A stretch of 48,345 nucleotides of DNA from Chloroflexi bacterium OHK40 (GCA_004367505.1 SFCB01000269.1:1-48345); one strand, 5' to 3'. Shown: positions 25,318-33,289, numbered from the stretch's first letter. Notes: generated by a model from the letters alone, not told the origin. A program made the numbers and translations.

Positions 25318-25346
25318 ATTGTAAGGCCCGTAGACCTGTTTGTCTA
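25318..25346 (-). promoter_or_regulatory. Promoter of the 13-gene glycan operon
   Basis: Minus-strand -35 TAGACA at 25341-25346, a 17-bp spacer, and -10 TACAAT at 25318-25323. Predicted start near 25311, 20 nt before the ligase ATG at 25291. Confidence 0.6.
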
Positions 25347-25666
25347 TCCGACGATTACGCGTAGAGCACACACCACCGCGATGCAATCTCACTACCGCGT
25401 AGAGAACAGTACCTCGCCCTCAGAACGCCGGCGCGCTCCAGCCGCCACCGAACGAGCGGTGCCGCTGGCTCAGGATAGAGTGAGCGACCTGGCCACACGC
25501 TCCGCCATGAGGCTGATCGGGGGCTACGGCTCTCGCGCAGATGCCGCAGGCCGCGTCTGCCGGGGCGCCCTACGCCGCATCCTGATGAAGCGGGGGCCGT
25601 AGGCTGTAACGCCGCCGATACCTCTTCGCCATTGCATCAGATACCAGGAGCACCCTCCGATCTGGT

Positions 25667-25695
25667 TTGACAGAGCCTGGTAGCTCTGCTATAAT
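25667..25695 (+). promoter_or_regulatory. Perfect consensus promoter of rplU-rpmA-rpmE
   Basis: TTGACA at 25667-25672, exactly 17 bp, then TATAAT at 25690-25695: both boxes match the housekeeping consensus. Predicted start about 25702. Confidence 0.85.
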
Positions 25696-25701
25696 CACTG
25701 C

Positions 25702-25809
25702 GGTGTGGGGCGGTCAGGCCGCTCTATTTTCATGTTGTCGACATGTTGTGAAGAAGCGCGCCCCCGCAATAGGCCGGCGCCGGCACAGCCGCCTGTGAGG
25801 AGAAGTGAC
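25702..25809 (+). ncRNA. rplU 5' leader with small hairpins
   Basis: About 108 nt of untranslated leader before the GTG at 25810. It contains CATGT-TGTCG-ACATG near 25731-25745 and a GCGG-TCAGG-CCGC stem near 25711-25724. Autoregulatory leaders are known for L21 operons in Firmicutes; whether this one acts so is inference. Confidence 0.35.
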
Positions 25810-26124
25810 GTGTACGCGATTATTCGAGACCGTGGGATGCAGTATCGTGTCGAGCAGGGCCAGGTGCTCGTGCTCGATCTGCTTGAGGAGGCCACGCCCG
25901 GCAGCCAGATCGAGATCGGTGAGGTGCTGCTGGTAGGTGATGGCGACTCCGTGAAAGTAGGCTCGCCGGTGCTGAGCGGCGCAAAGGTGCGGGCCGAGGT
26001 GCTCGGCGAGGCCATGGGCGAGAAGATCATCGTCTTCCGCTACCGCAACAAGAAGCGCTACCGCCGACGCACGGGCCACCGCCAGCGCTACACCCGGGTC
26101 AAGATCAGCGAGATCGTCGCCTAG
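25810..26124 (+). CDS. rplU: 50S ribosomal protein L21
   Basis: A 104-residue protein beginning (V)YAIIRDRGMQYRVEQGQVLVLD and ending with the basic 'YRNKKRYRRRTGHRQRYTRVKISEIVA', the RNA-binding tail characteristic of L21 (the KRYRRRxGHRQ block). L21 binds 23S rRNA in the large subunit. The GTG at 25810 is the right start: GAGGAG lies 7-8 nt upstream and the N-terminus then matches the family. The upstream frame is open but unconserved. Confidence 0.97.
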   Translation: MYAIIRDRGMQYRVEQGQVLVLDLLEEATPGSQIEIGEVLLVGDGDSVKVGSPVLSGAKVRAEVLGEAMGEKIIVFRYRNKKRYRRRTGHRQRYTRVKISEIVA

Positions 26125-26380
26125 CGGCTTAGCACACCGCCAGCGCCACATGGGGGCGCCCGTGGAAAGTACCCTCAGGGGCGGTTCACCCCGTAGCGTT
26201 GCGCGGACGGAGTACGCATCGCGTGACACGATGACAACGATGCCGGAGCGTCATGGACGGACATAGCGTGCTGCGTCCCGACGTTCCTCATCATGACCGT
26301 GTCAGACCACAAGCGCAAGAACCGCGAACCAGGAAAAAGCGCCTCCGAGGCGCTACAAGATAGGACCAGGGAGTACTGCC

Positions 26381-26665
26381 ATGGCACATAAAAAGGGCGT
26401 CGGCAGCTCGCGCAACGGGCGCGACAGCAAGCCGAAGATGCGCGGCGTCAAGGCCTACGGCGGCGAGCACGTTGTCCCCGGCAATATTATCGTCCGCCAG
26501 ACGGGCACGCGGATCAAGCCGGGCAAGAATGTTGGCCTGGGCCGTGACTATACGCTCTACGCGCTGGTCGAGGGCACGGTAAAGTTCCAGCCGTACTCGC
26601 GCGATCAGAAGATGGTAAGCGTGATCCCGATGTCCCCGGCCGCCGAGGCTGTTGCCGCAGAGTAG
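26381..26665 (+). CDS. rpmA: 50S ribosomal protein L27
   Basis: A 94-residue protein starting [20 protein letters not shown], with the conserved '[39 protein letters not shown]' core. The short N-terminal arm reaches the peptidyl-transferase centre in known ribosomes. There is no cleavable N-terminal extension of the Firmicutes type. It follows rplU as usual, but with a 256-bp gap that holds no gene. Confidence 0.98.
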   Translation: MAHKKGVGSSRNGRDSKPKMRGVKAYGGEHVVPGNIIVRQTGTRIKPGKNVGLGRDYTLYALVEGTVKFQPYSRDQKMVSVIPMSPAAEAVAAE

Positions 26666-26735
26666 ACGCACGGCCCACAGCCGGGTGGCCCCGCAGAGGC
26701 CCGCCTCTGGCCACCCGTACCAAGGGAGCAACTCA

Positions 26736-27035
26736 GTGAAGCAGGGCATTCACCCGAAGTACACATCCGATGGGATCGTCTGCACGACGTGCGGCACCCA
26801 CTGGAAGATCGGCTCCACCCGCCAGGGATTGCGTGTGGAGATCTGCTCGAACTGCCACCCGTTCTACACCGGCGAGCAGCGGATCGTCGACACCGCCGGC
26901 CAGGTCGATCGCTTCATGAAGCGCCTGAGCGCCGCCCAGGACCGGCAGGCGGCCATGGAGAAGCGCCGTGAGGCTCGGAGCCAGCCGCCCCAGAAGCAGA
27001 GCCTGCTGAAGGAGCTCTACGGCGACGACGCGTGA
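26736..27035 (+). CDS. rpmE: 50S ribosomal protein L31, zinc-binding type
   Basis: A 99-residue protein: 'KQGIHPKYTSDGIVCTTCGTHWKIGST' and 'ICSNCHPFYTGEQRIVDTAGQVDRF'. Cys16, Cys19, Cys37 and Cys40 make the four-Cys zinc site of the C+ form. The ~30-residue C-terminal tail is charged and longer than in the ~70-residue family norm. The start is GTG at 26736, preceded by AAGGGAG. L31 next to L21-L27 is not the common order (obg normally follows rpmA) and is absent from the textbook operon. Confidence 0.95.
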   Translation: MKQGIHPKYTSDGIVCTTCGTHWKIGSTRQGLRVEICSNCHPFYTGEQRIVDTAGQVDRFMKRLSAAQDRQAAMEKRREARSQPPQKQSLLKELYGDDA

Positions 27036-27109
27036 ACGCCAAAGCCCGAGTCGCCGCGCCAGCGCGGTGTAAGCACGCCCGAACCTCAGATCTAGGGCAG
27101 GTTGCCACG

Positions 27110-27164
27110 AAACCTCCTGACGTGCGCATGCGGTGACTACACCCATGCAAAGCGCAGGAGGTTT
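27110..27164 (+). terminator. Stem-loop downstream of rpmE
   Basis: AAACCTCCTG (27110-27119) and CAGGAGGTTT (27155-27164) form a perfect 10-bp stem. The loop has an inner GCATG/CATGC pair (27126-27130, 27144-27148). The tail reads GCTATTT, a weak U-run. It is probably the operon terminator, but the arms contain SD and anti-SD sequences, so another RNA role is possible. Confidence 0.5.
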
Positions 27165-27184
27165 GCTATTTCCGGCAAGCCCTC

Positions 27185-27260
27185 AGGCAAGGGGACAGGA
27201 GAGAGGACCGCGGCAGCCGCAAGCCCCGGATGCGCCCAAACGGTCAAGCGGCCTGAAACC
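27185..27260 (+). repeat. 76-bp dispersed repeat, copy A
   Basis: Aligns without gaps to 46143-46218, with 8 mismatches over 76 bp. A 26-bp block in its second half (27228-27253) is identical in both. Non-coding; lies between the rpmE terminator and the 3' end of the WYL gene. Confidence 0.8.
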
Positions 27261-27264
27261 CACC

Positions 27265-28313
27265 TTACGCCATATCCCGTTCGTAGAGCTGCGCCATGCG
27301 CGCCCCGTGGCTTGCCACCTCGGCCCGTAGCTCATCCGGCGCCAGCACCTCAACATCGGCACCCCAGCCGAGCACCCAGGGCGTGATCTCCCGAACGCTC
27401 CCGATGGTCATCTCTAGCTCACACCCCCCGTCGGGCGTATCGGTGAGCCGCTGGCTCCGGTGCCAGAGGCTCTCGCGCACACGGGGCGCCGCCACACCGT
27501 TAAAGCGGAGCAGTACTGTCACTGCGCCCTCGTCCATCACGCCCCAGGCGCGGGCGAGGAAATCGTACGGGTCGAAGTCGGCCGGAATTTCGTAGGGCTC
27601 ATCGAGCAACTCGGCCGCCTCAACCCGCTCGATCTTGAAGGTGCGGATGGCCCCGCGCAGCCGATCATAGCCGATCACATACGCGGCCGGGGCGCTGCGC
27701 GACACCTCGATCACGTACGGCGCAACCTCGCGCTCCGTGAGCTCACGGTTGGGCGCGCGGTAGCGCAGCCGCACCAGCCGCCGATCGGCCCAGGCCTGCG
27801 TCAGCACCTCCAGGGTGCGGATGTAGGCCGAGCGCACCGGCCGCTCGCGCACGAGCTCGGCCACACGGGCGATGTGGGCGGCAACTGTTCCCGCCGGTAA
27901 ACCTGCAGCGAGCTTGTCCAGGGCGGAGACAATATGGGGGTTGTGCTCGTCGCTGTGGTGCGCGAGCAGACGCGCCGCGAAGAAGAGCGCCACAGCCTCG
28001 TTCAGATTGAGGCGCACGGTGGAGAGATAGGTGCTGCGGTTGATCCCGAAGCGCCCGCTCCCCGCGCAGGCGCCGGTCCCACCGGTGGAGTGGAGAGATA
28101 GGTGCTGCGGTTGATCCCGAAGCGCCCCTCACCCTCCCAGATCGGGACGCCCATCTCCTGCAGCGACTCGAGGTCGCGGTAGATCGTGCGCCGGGCAACG
28201 CCGCAATCCCGGGCGAGCTCGCTCGCGCGAAGGCCCCCCGGGGCGTTGTAGAGCCGGTGCTCGATCCGGCGCAGACGGACGGCCTTACTCTTGATGCGGT
28301 CGTCCTCGGACAC
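27265..28313 (-). pseudogene. WYL-domain HTH transcriptional regulator, broken by a 71-bp duplication
   Basis: Two adjacent minus-strand frames make one protein. The N-terminal DeoR-like HTH runs from GTG 28313 ('RLRRIEHRLYNAPGGLRASELARDCGVARRTIYRDLESL'). The WYL part ('LVRLRYRAPN', 'PAAYVIGYDRLRGAIRTFKIERV') ends at 27265. A 38-bp sequence at 28090-28127 is repeated exactly at 28019-28056; the two are 71 bp apart, which shifts the frame. Deleting 71 bp restores a continuous 978-nt frame (325 residues), the normal size for a WYL regulator. Such proteins repress or activate transcription by sensing a ligand through WYL. It is either a true inactivation, a slippage switch, or an assembly or sequencing error. 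Confidence 0.85.
28019..28127. repeat. Partial tandem duplication, 38-bp copies 71 bp apart
   Basis: Copies at 28019-28056 and 28090-28127 are identical, with 33 bp of unrelated GC-rich sequence (28057-28089) between them. They encode the GRFGINRSTYLST stretch of the WYL regulator twice, in two frames. Confidence 0.9.
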
Positions 28314-28329
28314 GCCCGCACCCTTTGAA

Positions 28330-28521
28330 CTAGATGAAGAACGAGGCGCCGATCATGCCCGCAAGCAGCAGCCCGCCGATCACCGCGATCAGGATGAGGT
28401 CCTGGCGCACATAGGCGTAGTCGCGGCTGTAGTCAGGCGGCTCCAACACACGCGCGGCGCTGGGGCGGCGCTGCGGGCTGCGAACGGGCTGGCGGCGACG
28501 CTGGCTACGAGAACTGGCCAT
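28330..28521 (-). CDS. Small single-pass membrane protein
   Basis: A 63-residue protein: a basic, Arg/Gln/Ser-rich N-terminal half (RSQRRRQPVRSPQRRPSAAR) followed by one transmembrane helix at the C-terminus (LILIAVIGGLLLAGMIGASFFI). Topology is therefore probably N-in, tail-anchored. The ATG at 28521 has AGAGGA at 5 nt; GTG 28524 is less likely. It lies 16 bp upstream of the WYL regulator on the same strand. No family recognised. Confidence 0.6.
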   Translation of the reverse strand: MASSRSQRRRQPVRSPQRRPSAARVLEPPDYSRDYAYVRQDLILIAVIGGLLLAGMIGASFFI

Positions 28522-28588
28522 CACGTTCCTCTATCGATCGGACCGCGCTGAGCGGCCGGTGTGTACGCAGACTCCCGTGATTATACCA

Positions 28589-29476
28589 TCAGTTCGCGGT
28601 CGAGACTCCACCGTTGCCGGAAGCCGCCGTGAGCAGCAGCGCGTTCTGCGATGGGTCATGCAGCAGCAAGCCCTCGGGCAGCGCGATCGGGTGCGGGCCT
28701 GCCTCGCGCACGCGCCGCGCGACGGCCTCCAGGGCCGCGCTGTCGGGCAGTTGGACGGTAAAGCGTCGCAGGCCGGCCGCGTCCGGGGGTGGTGGCGGCG
28801 CGCCGACTCCCGCCCAGGTGTTGAGCCCGAGGTGGTGGTGATAGCCGCCAGCCGCCATAAAGAGCGCGCCAGGGAAGCGTTGCATCAGTGCAAAGCCGAG
28901 CACATCACCATAGAACGCTCGGGTGGCGGCCAGATCGGCGACGTGCAGGTGCACGTGCCCCACAACGGTGCCGGGCGCCAGCCCGCTCCACGGCGTGTCG
29001 TCGAGCTCGCCAAGCAGGCCATCCAGGTCCAGCGGGTCTACCGCCATGCGCACCTCGTGCCCGACCCGAGTCCACTGCTCGCGAGGCCTGTCGGCGTAAA
29101 GCTCCAGGCCGTTACCGTCTGGATCATCGAGGTAGAGTGCCTCACTCACGAGATGATCGGAGGCGCCGGTGAGAGGGTAGCGCGCCTCGGCCAGGCGCGC
29201 CAGCGTCCGCGCAAGCTCGCGCCGGGTTGGCAGCAGCAGCGCCAGGTGGTAGAGGCCAGTGGTGCGGGGCGGCTTGCGCCGGGCGCCAGGCAGTTCGTGC
29301 AGCACGAGCAGCGGCGTCTCACCAGCGGCAAGGACGACGGCCCGGTGATCGCCGGGGCGCTCGCCAACCGCGAGGCCGAGCAGGCCATGGTAGAAAGCCA
29401 GGGAACGCTCCAGGTCGGCCACATGTAACTCAACCGGCCCGAGGGTCAGTTGGGGGGAGATCGCAAAGGGTTCCAT
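28589..29476 (-). CDS. VOC family (catechol 2,3-dioxygenase-like) protein with two domains
   Basis: A 295-residue protein with two vicinal-oxygen-chelate domains (~10-130 and ~165-290). Domain 1 has 'GPVELHVADLERSLAFYHGLLGL', 'GLYHLALLLP' and 'DPDGNGLELYADRP', supplying His-His-Glu metal ligands. Domain 2 repeats the plan with 'GHVHLHVADLAATRAFYGDVLGF' and 'YHHHLGLNTWAG'. This is the layout of CatE/BphC-like extradiol ring-cleaving proteins, although many such genes have other roles. It diverges from purK across a 222-bp gap. Confidence 0.85.
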   Translation of the reverse strand: MEPFAISPQLTLGPVELHVADLERSLAFYHGLLGLAVGERPGDHRAVVLAAGETPLLVLHELPGARRKPPRTTGLYHLALLLPTRRELARTLARLAEARYPLTGASDHLVSEALYLDDPDGNGLELYADRPREQWTRVGHEVRMAVDPLDLDGLLGELDDTPWSGLAPGTVVGHVHLHVADLAATRAFYGDVLGFALMQRFPGALFMAAGGYHHHLGLNTWAGVGAPPPPPDAAGLRRFTVQLPDSAALEAVARRVREAGPHPIALPEGLLLHDPSQNALLLTAASGNGGVSTAN

Positions 29477-29660
29477 AGCTTCGCTCGCTTTCTACCGCCA
29501 GCTCGCGCCCCCGTGGGTCCGTGCGTCGGGGCGCCAGGTGGCCAGGTTGTAGACGCGCAGACCGCGTCTGGCCAGCCGCTCGGGCAATGGGGCTTCGACC
29601 ACAGCTATGATACCTTCACGGCGTACACAGCCGTGTGTACATCCGCGTGAACAGCGCGGC

Positions 29661-29689
29661 TTGCGCGAGCCGCCCGCTGCCAGTATGAT
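29661..29689 (+). promoter_or_regulatory. Promoter giving a probably leaderless purK mRNA
   Basis: TTGCGC at 29661-29666, a 17-bp spacer, and TATGAT at 29684-29689. The -10 box ends 9 nt before the ATG at 29699, and no ribosome-binding site is present. Confidence 0.5.
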
Positions 29690-29698
29690 ACCGCCGCT

Positions 29699-30826
29699 AT
29701 GACACGTGTTGGCATTTTCGGGGGCGGGCAACTCGCCCTGATGCTCACTCAGGCTGCGGCCTCGCTCGGGCTGGAAACGGCCATTTTTGAGCGTGTGCCC
29801 GATAGCCCGGCTGGTCGCTTTACGCATTACGAGGTGGTCGGGGCATGGGAAGACGAGCGCGCGCTCGAGCGCTTCGCCGCACATTGTGATCTCGTAACCC
29901 TCGAGAACGAGTTCGTCGACGCGAGCATCCTTGCGCGCCTCGAAGCCCACGGGATGGCCGTATATCCATCGGCGGCGACACTGGCTGCCGTACAGGACAA
30001 GCTCGTCCAGAAAGAGCGCATGGCCGCCGCCGGGATCGCCGTACCGGCCTTCCGCGCCGTGGCCACCCCCGACGAGGTGCTGGCCGCTGGAACCGCGCTT
30101 GGCTGGCCACTGGTGCTCAAGGCCCGCCGCAATGGCTACGATGGCTACGGCAACGCGAGCCTCAGGAGCCCCGCTGACATCGGCCCTGCCTGGGAGCGCC
30201 TGAACCGTGGCGGGGGGCTGCTGGTAGAGGCCTGGGTGCCCTTCGTCCGCGAGTTGGCAGTGATGGTCGTGCGCGGGCGCGATGGGGCGACCCTGGCCTA
30301 TCCGGTGGTGGAGACCGTCCAGCAGAACCATATCTGCCACCTGGTACGCGCACCGGCGCCTGTGGCACCCACAACGGCCGAAGCCGCCACCACCCTAGCG
30401 CTGCGGGCAGTGGAGGCCGTGGCTGGCGTTGGGGTCTTCGGCGTCGAGCTGTTCGAATTGGCGGATGGGCAGGTGCTCTACAACGAGCTGGCGCCGCGCC
30501 CCCACAACTCGGGGCACTACAGCATTGAAGGCTGCCTCACCTCGCAGTTCGAGAACCACCTGCGGGCCGTCCTGGGCTGGCCCCTGGGCGCAACGGCACT
30601 CCGGGCGCCTGCGGCCGTTATGGTGAATCTCCTGGGGCGGCGGGCGGGGCCTGTGGCGCCCGAGGCGCTGCGCGGGGCCCTGGCCGTCCCAGGTGCGGCG
30701 CTCCACTTCTATGGCAAGCGTGAGAGCCGGGTCGGCCGCAAAATGGGCCATGTAACGGCCCTTGGCGGACATCTGGCCGAGGCCGAGGCGATCGCCCGAC
30801 AGGCGGCGGCACAGGCAGAGCTCTAA
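29699..30826 (+). CDS. purK: 5-(carboxyamino)imidazole ribonucleotide synthase
   Basis: A 375-residue ATP-grasp enzyme that makes N5-CAIR from AIR, ATP and bicarbonate in purine synthesis. '[21 protein letters not shown]' is the N-terminal phosphate-binding loop. '[19 protein letters not shown]' and '[16 protein letters not shown]' form the ATP-grasp core. '[32 protein letters not shown]' holds metal and substrate residues. It is followed 4 bp later by purE, so the two steps are encoded as a pair. Its promoter leaves almost no 5' leader. Confidence 0.96.
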   Translation: MTRVGIFGGGQLALMLTQAAASLGLETAIFERVPDSPAGRFTHYEVVGAWEDERALERFAAHCDLVTLENEFVDASILARLEAHGMAVYPSAATLAAVQDKLVQKERMAAAGIAVPAFRAVATPDEVLAAGTALGWPLVLKARRNGYDGYGNASLRSPADIGPAWERLNRGGGLLVEAWVPFVRELAVMVVRGRDGATLAYPVVETVQQNHICHLVRAPAPVAPTTAEAATTLALRAVEAVAGVGVFGVELFELADGQVLYNELAPRPHNSGHYSIEGCLTSQFENHLRAVLGWPLGATALRAPAAVMVNLLGRRAGPVAPEALRGALAVPGAALHFYGKRESRVGRKMGHVTALGGHLAEAEAIARQAAAQAEL

Positions 30827-30830
30827 GCCA

Positions 30831-31334
30831 ATGACAGCACAGATCGGGATCGTGATGGGCAGCGATAGCGACCTGCCGACCATGCAGGGCGCGATCGACG
30901 TCTGCGTGGAGTTCGGGGTCCCCTACGAGGCGCGTGTGCTCTCCGCCCACCGTACACCGCTCGACATGGTGGAGTACGGGCGCACGGCCCACGAACGCGG
31001 GCTGCGGGTGATCATCGCCGGCGCGGGTGGCGCGGCCCACCTCCCCGGCATGCTGGCCGCCTGCTCGCCGCTCCCCGTCATCGGTGTGCCGGTACCGAGC
31101 AAAGCGCTCAGCGGGCTGGACTCGCTGCTCTCAATCGTGCAGATGCCAGCCGGCGTACCGGTCGCCACCGTCGCGATCGGGGCCGGGCGTAACGCCGGCC
31201 TGCTGGCAGTGCAGATCCTCGCAGTGGGCAATGCTGCGCTGCTCACTCGGATGCTCGCCTACAAGCAGGGGCTAGCCGAGCAGTCCCGCGCGAAGAACGC
31301 GGCTCTCGGCGCCGACACCGCAGCCGGCTCATGA
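30831..31334 (+). CDS. purE: N5-carboxyaminoimidazole ribonucleotide mutase
   Basis: A 167-residue class I PurE that converts N5-CAIR to CAIR, the step after PurK. Signature blocks are '[20 protein letters not shown]', '[15 protein letters not shown]' (catalytic His), '[18 protein letters not shown]' and '[31 protein letters not shown]'. The ATG at 30831 matches the family N-terminus and starts 4 bp after the purK stop; an earlier in-frame start would lie inside purK. Confidence 0.97.
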   Translation: MTAQIGIVMGSDSDLPTMQGAIDVCVEFGVPYEARVLSAHRTPLDMVEYGRTAHERGLRVIIAGAGGAAHLPGMLAACSPLPVIGVPVPSKALSGLDSLLSIVQMPAGVPVATVAIGAGRNAGLLAVQILAVGNAALLTRMLAYKQGLAEQSRAKNAALGADTAAGS

Positions 31335-31634
31335 CCATGCCTGCCGTCGTTCGGGATCCGTAGAGCGCAAGCACCAGGAGCCAGGAACCGGAGAACCGCA
31401 AGCGGACGGCGCTCTGACACGTTCGGAAAAGGCTCGCGAGGGGCGCGGCGAGGGGGTCGGTCAGGGTGCCGACGCCCTGCGGTGCGCGCGTCACGCACTG
31501 CCCCAGGAGGCGCGCCACGCGGGTCGCCCCCCGCCGGAAGGCGTTCCCCAAGGGGCAGAGACGCCCGAGCGGCCCCCGGCGTCCCTCCCTGGACGCCCAC
31601 CTGCGCACGCACGACGCAACTGCGCCGAGGTGTC

Positions 31635-31654
31635 GTTCCCGCGCAAGCGGGAAC
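31635..31654. repeat. REP-like palindrome
   Basis: GTTCCCGC, loop GCAA, GCGGGAAC: a perfect 8-bp stem. It resembles the widespread CGTTCCCGCGCAAGCGGGAA family of bacterial extragenic palindromes. The minus strand translates locally as WVPACAGTT, a familiar shadow of such repeats. Confidence 0.7.
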
Positions 31655-31803
31655 CCACCGCACGCGGGAACCCAGCCTCCCTGCGCTCCCGGAGGTACTC
31701 AAGCGCGGTGGTAGCCCCCCCTTGCGCGGGGACGTGCTGGCCTGCACGATGGTACGCCAAACCCGTTGATGGCGCGATCATCGTCCCGGCGTAGAAAGCG
31801 TGG

Positions 31804-31809
31804 TATACT
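31804..31809 (+). promoter_or_regulatory. Likely -10 box of tdk
   Basis: TATACT, 61 nt before the ATG at 31870. No -35 box at normal spacing is obvious. Confidence 0.4.
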
Positions 31810-31869
31810 CGCGCATTCCACGGGAGCCACCCCTGTGCCTGGCGAACTGCTTTGAGGAGGCCCTGACCT

Positions 31870-32451
31870 ATGACCCGTCCAAGTGCTGGCGGCCGTATCG
31901 AGGTGATTTGTGGGTGTATGTATAGCGGAAAGACCGAGGAGTTGATCCGGCGCATGCGGCAGGTGATGATCGCCCGCCAGCCATGCCGGGTCTTTACCCC
32001 CCGGCTCGACACCCGCTACAGCGCGCAGCACGTAGCCAGCCACGCCGGTGCTAGACTGGAGGCGATCCCGGTCAGTTCGATCAAGGAGGTGCTCGCCAGC
32101 GCGGACGACCTGCAAGTCGCCGCGATCGATGAACTGCACTTCCTGGAAGACGCTCCCGACGTCATCCTGGCAGGATGCCAGGCCCTCGCGGATCGTGGGC
32201 TACGGGTGATCGTCGCCGGGCTCGACCAGGACTATCGCGCCGACCCGTTCCCGGGCATGATGCAGCTCATGGCGGTGGCCGAGCAGGTCGATAAACTCTA
32301 CGCGATCTGCGTGCGCTGCGGCGCCTACGCCACCCGCTCCCAGCGCCTGATCGACGGCCGGCCGGCACCAGCTGACGCGCCAACCCTTGTTGTGGGCGGG
32401 CTTGATCTCTACGAGGCCCGCTGCCGGAGCTGCTACGAGCCTGCGCGCTGA
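31870..32451 (+). CDS. tdk: Thymidine kinase
   Basis: A 193-residue type II thymidine kinase of the nucleotide-salvage pathway. The P-loop is '[11 protein letters not shown]' (~15-25). The catalytic Glu88 is in 'IDELHFL'. The zinc site is Cys147-xx-Cys150 and Cys185-xx-Cys188. '[18 protein letters not shown]' is the lasso-adjacent block. The ATG at 31870 follows GAGGAGG at ~9 nt. It converges on pspA across a hairpin. Confidence 0.97.
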   Translation: MTRPSAGGRIEVICGCMYSGKTEELIRRMRQVMIARQPCRVFTPRLDTRYSAQHVASHAGARLEAIPVSSIKEVLASADDLQVAAIDELHFLEDAPDVILAGCQALADRGLRVIVAGLDQDYRADPFPGMMQLMAVAEQVDKLYAICVRCGAYATRSQRLIDGRPAPADAPTLVVGGLDLYEARCRSCYEPAR

Positions 32452-32462
32452 GCGCCGAACGA

Positions 32463-32507
32463 CGACGACCGGCGGCCCGGTAGCAAACAAGGGATCGCCG
32501 GTCGTCG
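32463..32507. terminator. 12-bp perfect hairpin between tdk and the PspA gene
   Basis: CGACGACCGGCG (32463-32474) and CGCCGGTCGTCG (32496-32507), with a 21-nt loop. It sits between converging stop codons, so it likely stops or stabilises both transcripts; there is no U-run. Confidence 0.55.
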
Positions 32508-32546
32508 GAGGATGGTTGTCGTCTGGAGAGCGCTAGCGCCGAGCGT

Positions 32547-33209
32547 CTACGCCATGCCCATCTTGCGCTTCAGCTCGGCGAGCTCGGAGTCGACCTCGGT
32601 CTGCTGGTCCAGATCCTTAAAGCGCGCCTCAAGGGAACCCTGCTCGAGCCTGGCCATCGCCTCGGCGCGGGCAAGCTCATCATCGACGCGCTCTTCGAGC
32701 TGGTCGAGCTTATCGATGGCGGAGACCCGCCCGACGCTCTGGGCAGTGCGTTGCAGCGCCTCCTGTGTACGGGCGCGGTTCTTCTTGGCGATGATCAACT
32801 CTTTCTTCGCCTTCACCTCGGCGATCCGGGTCTCAAGCTGGACGAGGGCCTCCTGCATCGCGTTGACCTGCTCCTCCTGGGCCGTCTCCTGCTGCTGGTA
32901 CTGCTCGGCCAGCTTCTGCGCCTGCACCTTACGGCTCAGGGCGGCCCGGGCCAACTCCTCGTCGCCGGCGCGCAGGGCGGCCTCGGCCTTCGTCTGCCAC
33001 TGCGTCACCTCGGCAAAACTGGCGATACGGCGCTGCTCGAGTTTCGTCTCATCGGCCATCGCGGCGGCAACGTTGGTGCGCACCTCATAGAGCTCATTGG
33101 TGAGCTGCCGCAGGTACTCATTCGCCATCCGCTCCGGGTCCTCAGCCTGGTCCAGCATGGCGTTCACGTTCGCGCTGATGAGATCCCTGATGCGGCCCAG
33201 GATAGCCAT
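32547..33209 (-). CDS. pspA: PspA/IM30 (ESCRT-III-like) membrane-stress protein
   Basis: A 220-residue, almost wholly helical coiled-coil protein. It begins MAILGRIRDLISANVNAMLDQAEDPERM, the amphipathic N-terminal helix and first block of the PspA/Vipp1 family. The rest is heptad-rich (for example 'RRIASFAEVTQWQTKAEAAL' and 'VQLETRIAEVKAKKELI'). PspA binds and protects the cytoplasmic membrane under stress. The ATG at 33209 has a strong GGGAGGAAG site. A promoter lies at 33290-33318. No pspB/C/F genes are nearby, consistent with a stand-alone PspA. Confidence 0.92.
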   Translation of the reverse strand: MAILGRIRDLISANVNAMLDQAEDPERMANEYLRQLTNELYEVRTNVAAAMADETKLEQRRIASFAEVTQWQTKAEAALRAGDEELARAALSRKVQAQKLAEQYQQQETAQEEQVNAMQEALVQLETRIAEVKAKKELIIAKKNRARTQEALQRTAQSVGRVSAIDKLDQLEERVDDELARAEAMARLEQGSLEARFKDLDQQTEVDSELAELKRKMGMA

Positions 33210-33289
33210 AATCGCTTCCTCCCTTGCGGCTTCTTCACAACTCTGACGACGTCGTCCGGAACCCACTGCGGTCACGCAAGCGCCACGGT

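Larger units (their letters stand above)
25292..25809. other. Divergent intergenic region between the glycan operon and the ribosomal-protein genes
   Basis: No convincing gene. It holds the minus-strand operon promoter (25318-25346), the consensus rplU promoter (25667-25695) and the ~108-nt rplU leader. The 25350-25660 stretch shows no recognised element. Confidence 0.6.
31335..31869. other. Repeat-rich intergenic region between purE and tdk
   Basis: No gene supported. It contains an AACCGGAGAACCG-type purine stretch (31378-31398), the REP-like hairpin (31635-31654) with a second GGGAACCCA, a 16-bp match to the 29-bp repeat (31737-31752), and a likely -10 box (TATACT, 31804-31809) for tdk. 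Confidence 0.6.

Noticed and set aside
25381-25602. 73-codon plus-strand frame upstream of rplU
   Set aside because: No ribosome-binding site, Arg/Ala-rich, no conserved look.
29492-30340. Minus-strand 282-codon frame
   Set aside because: Antisense to purK, which has full ATP-grasp motifs.
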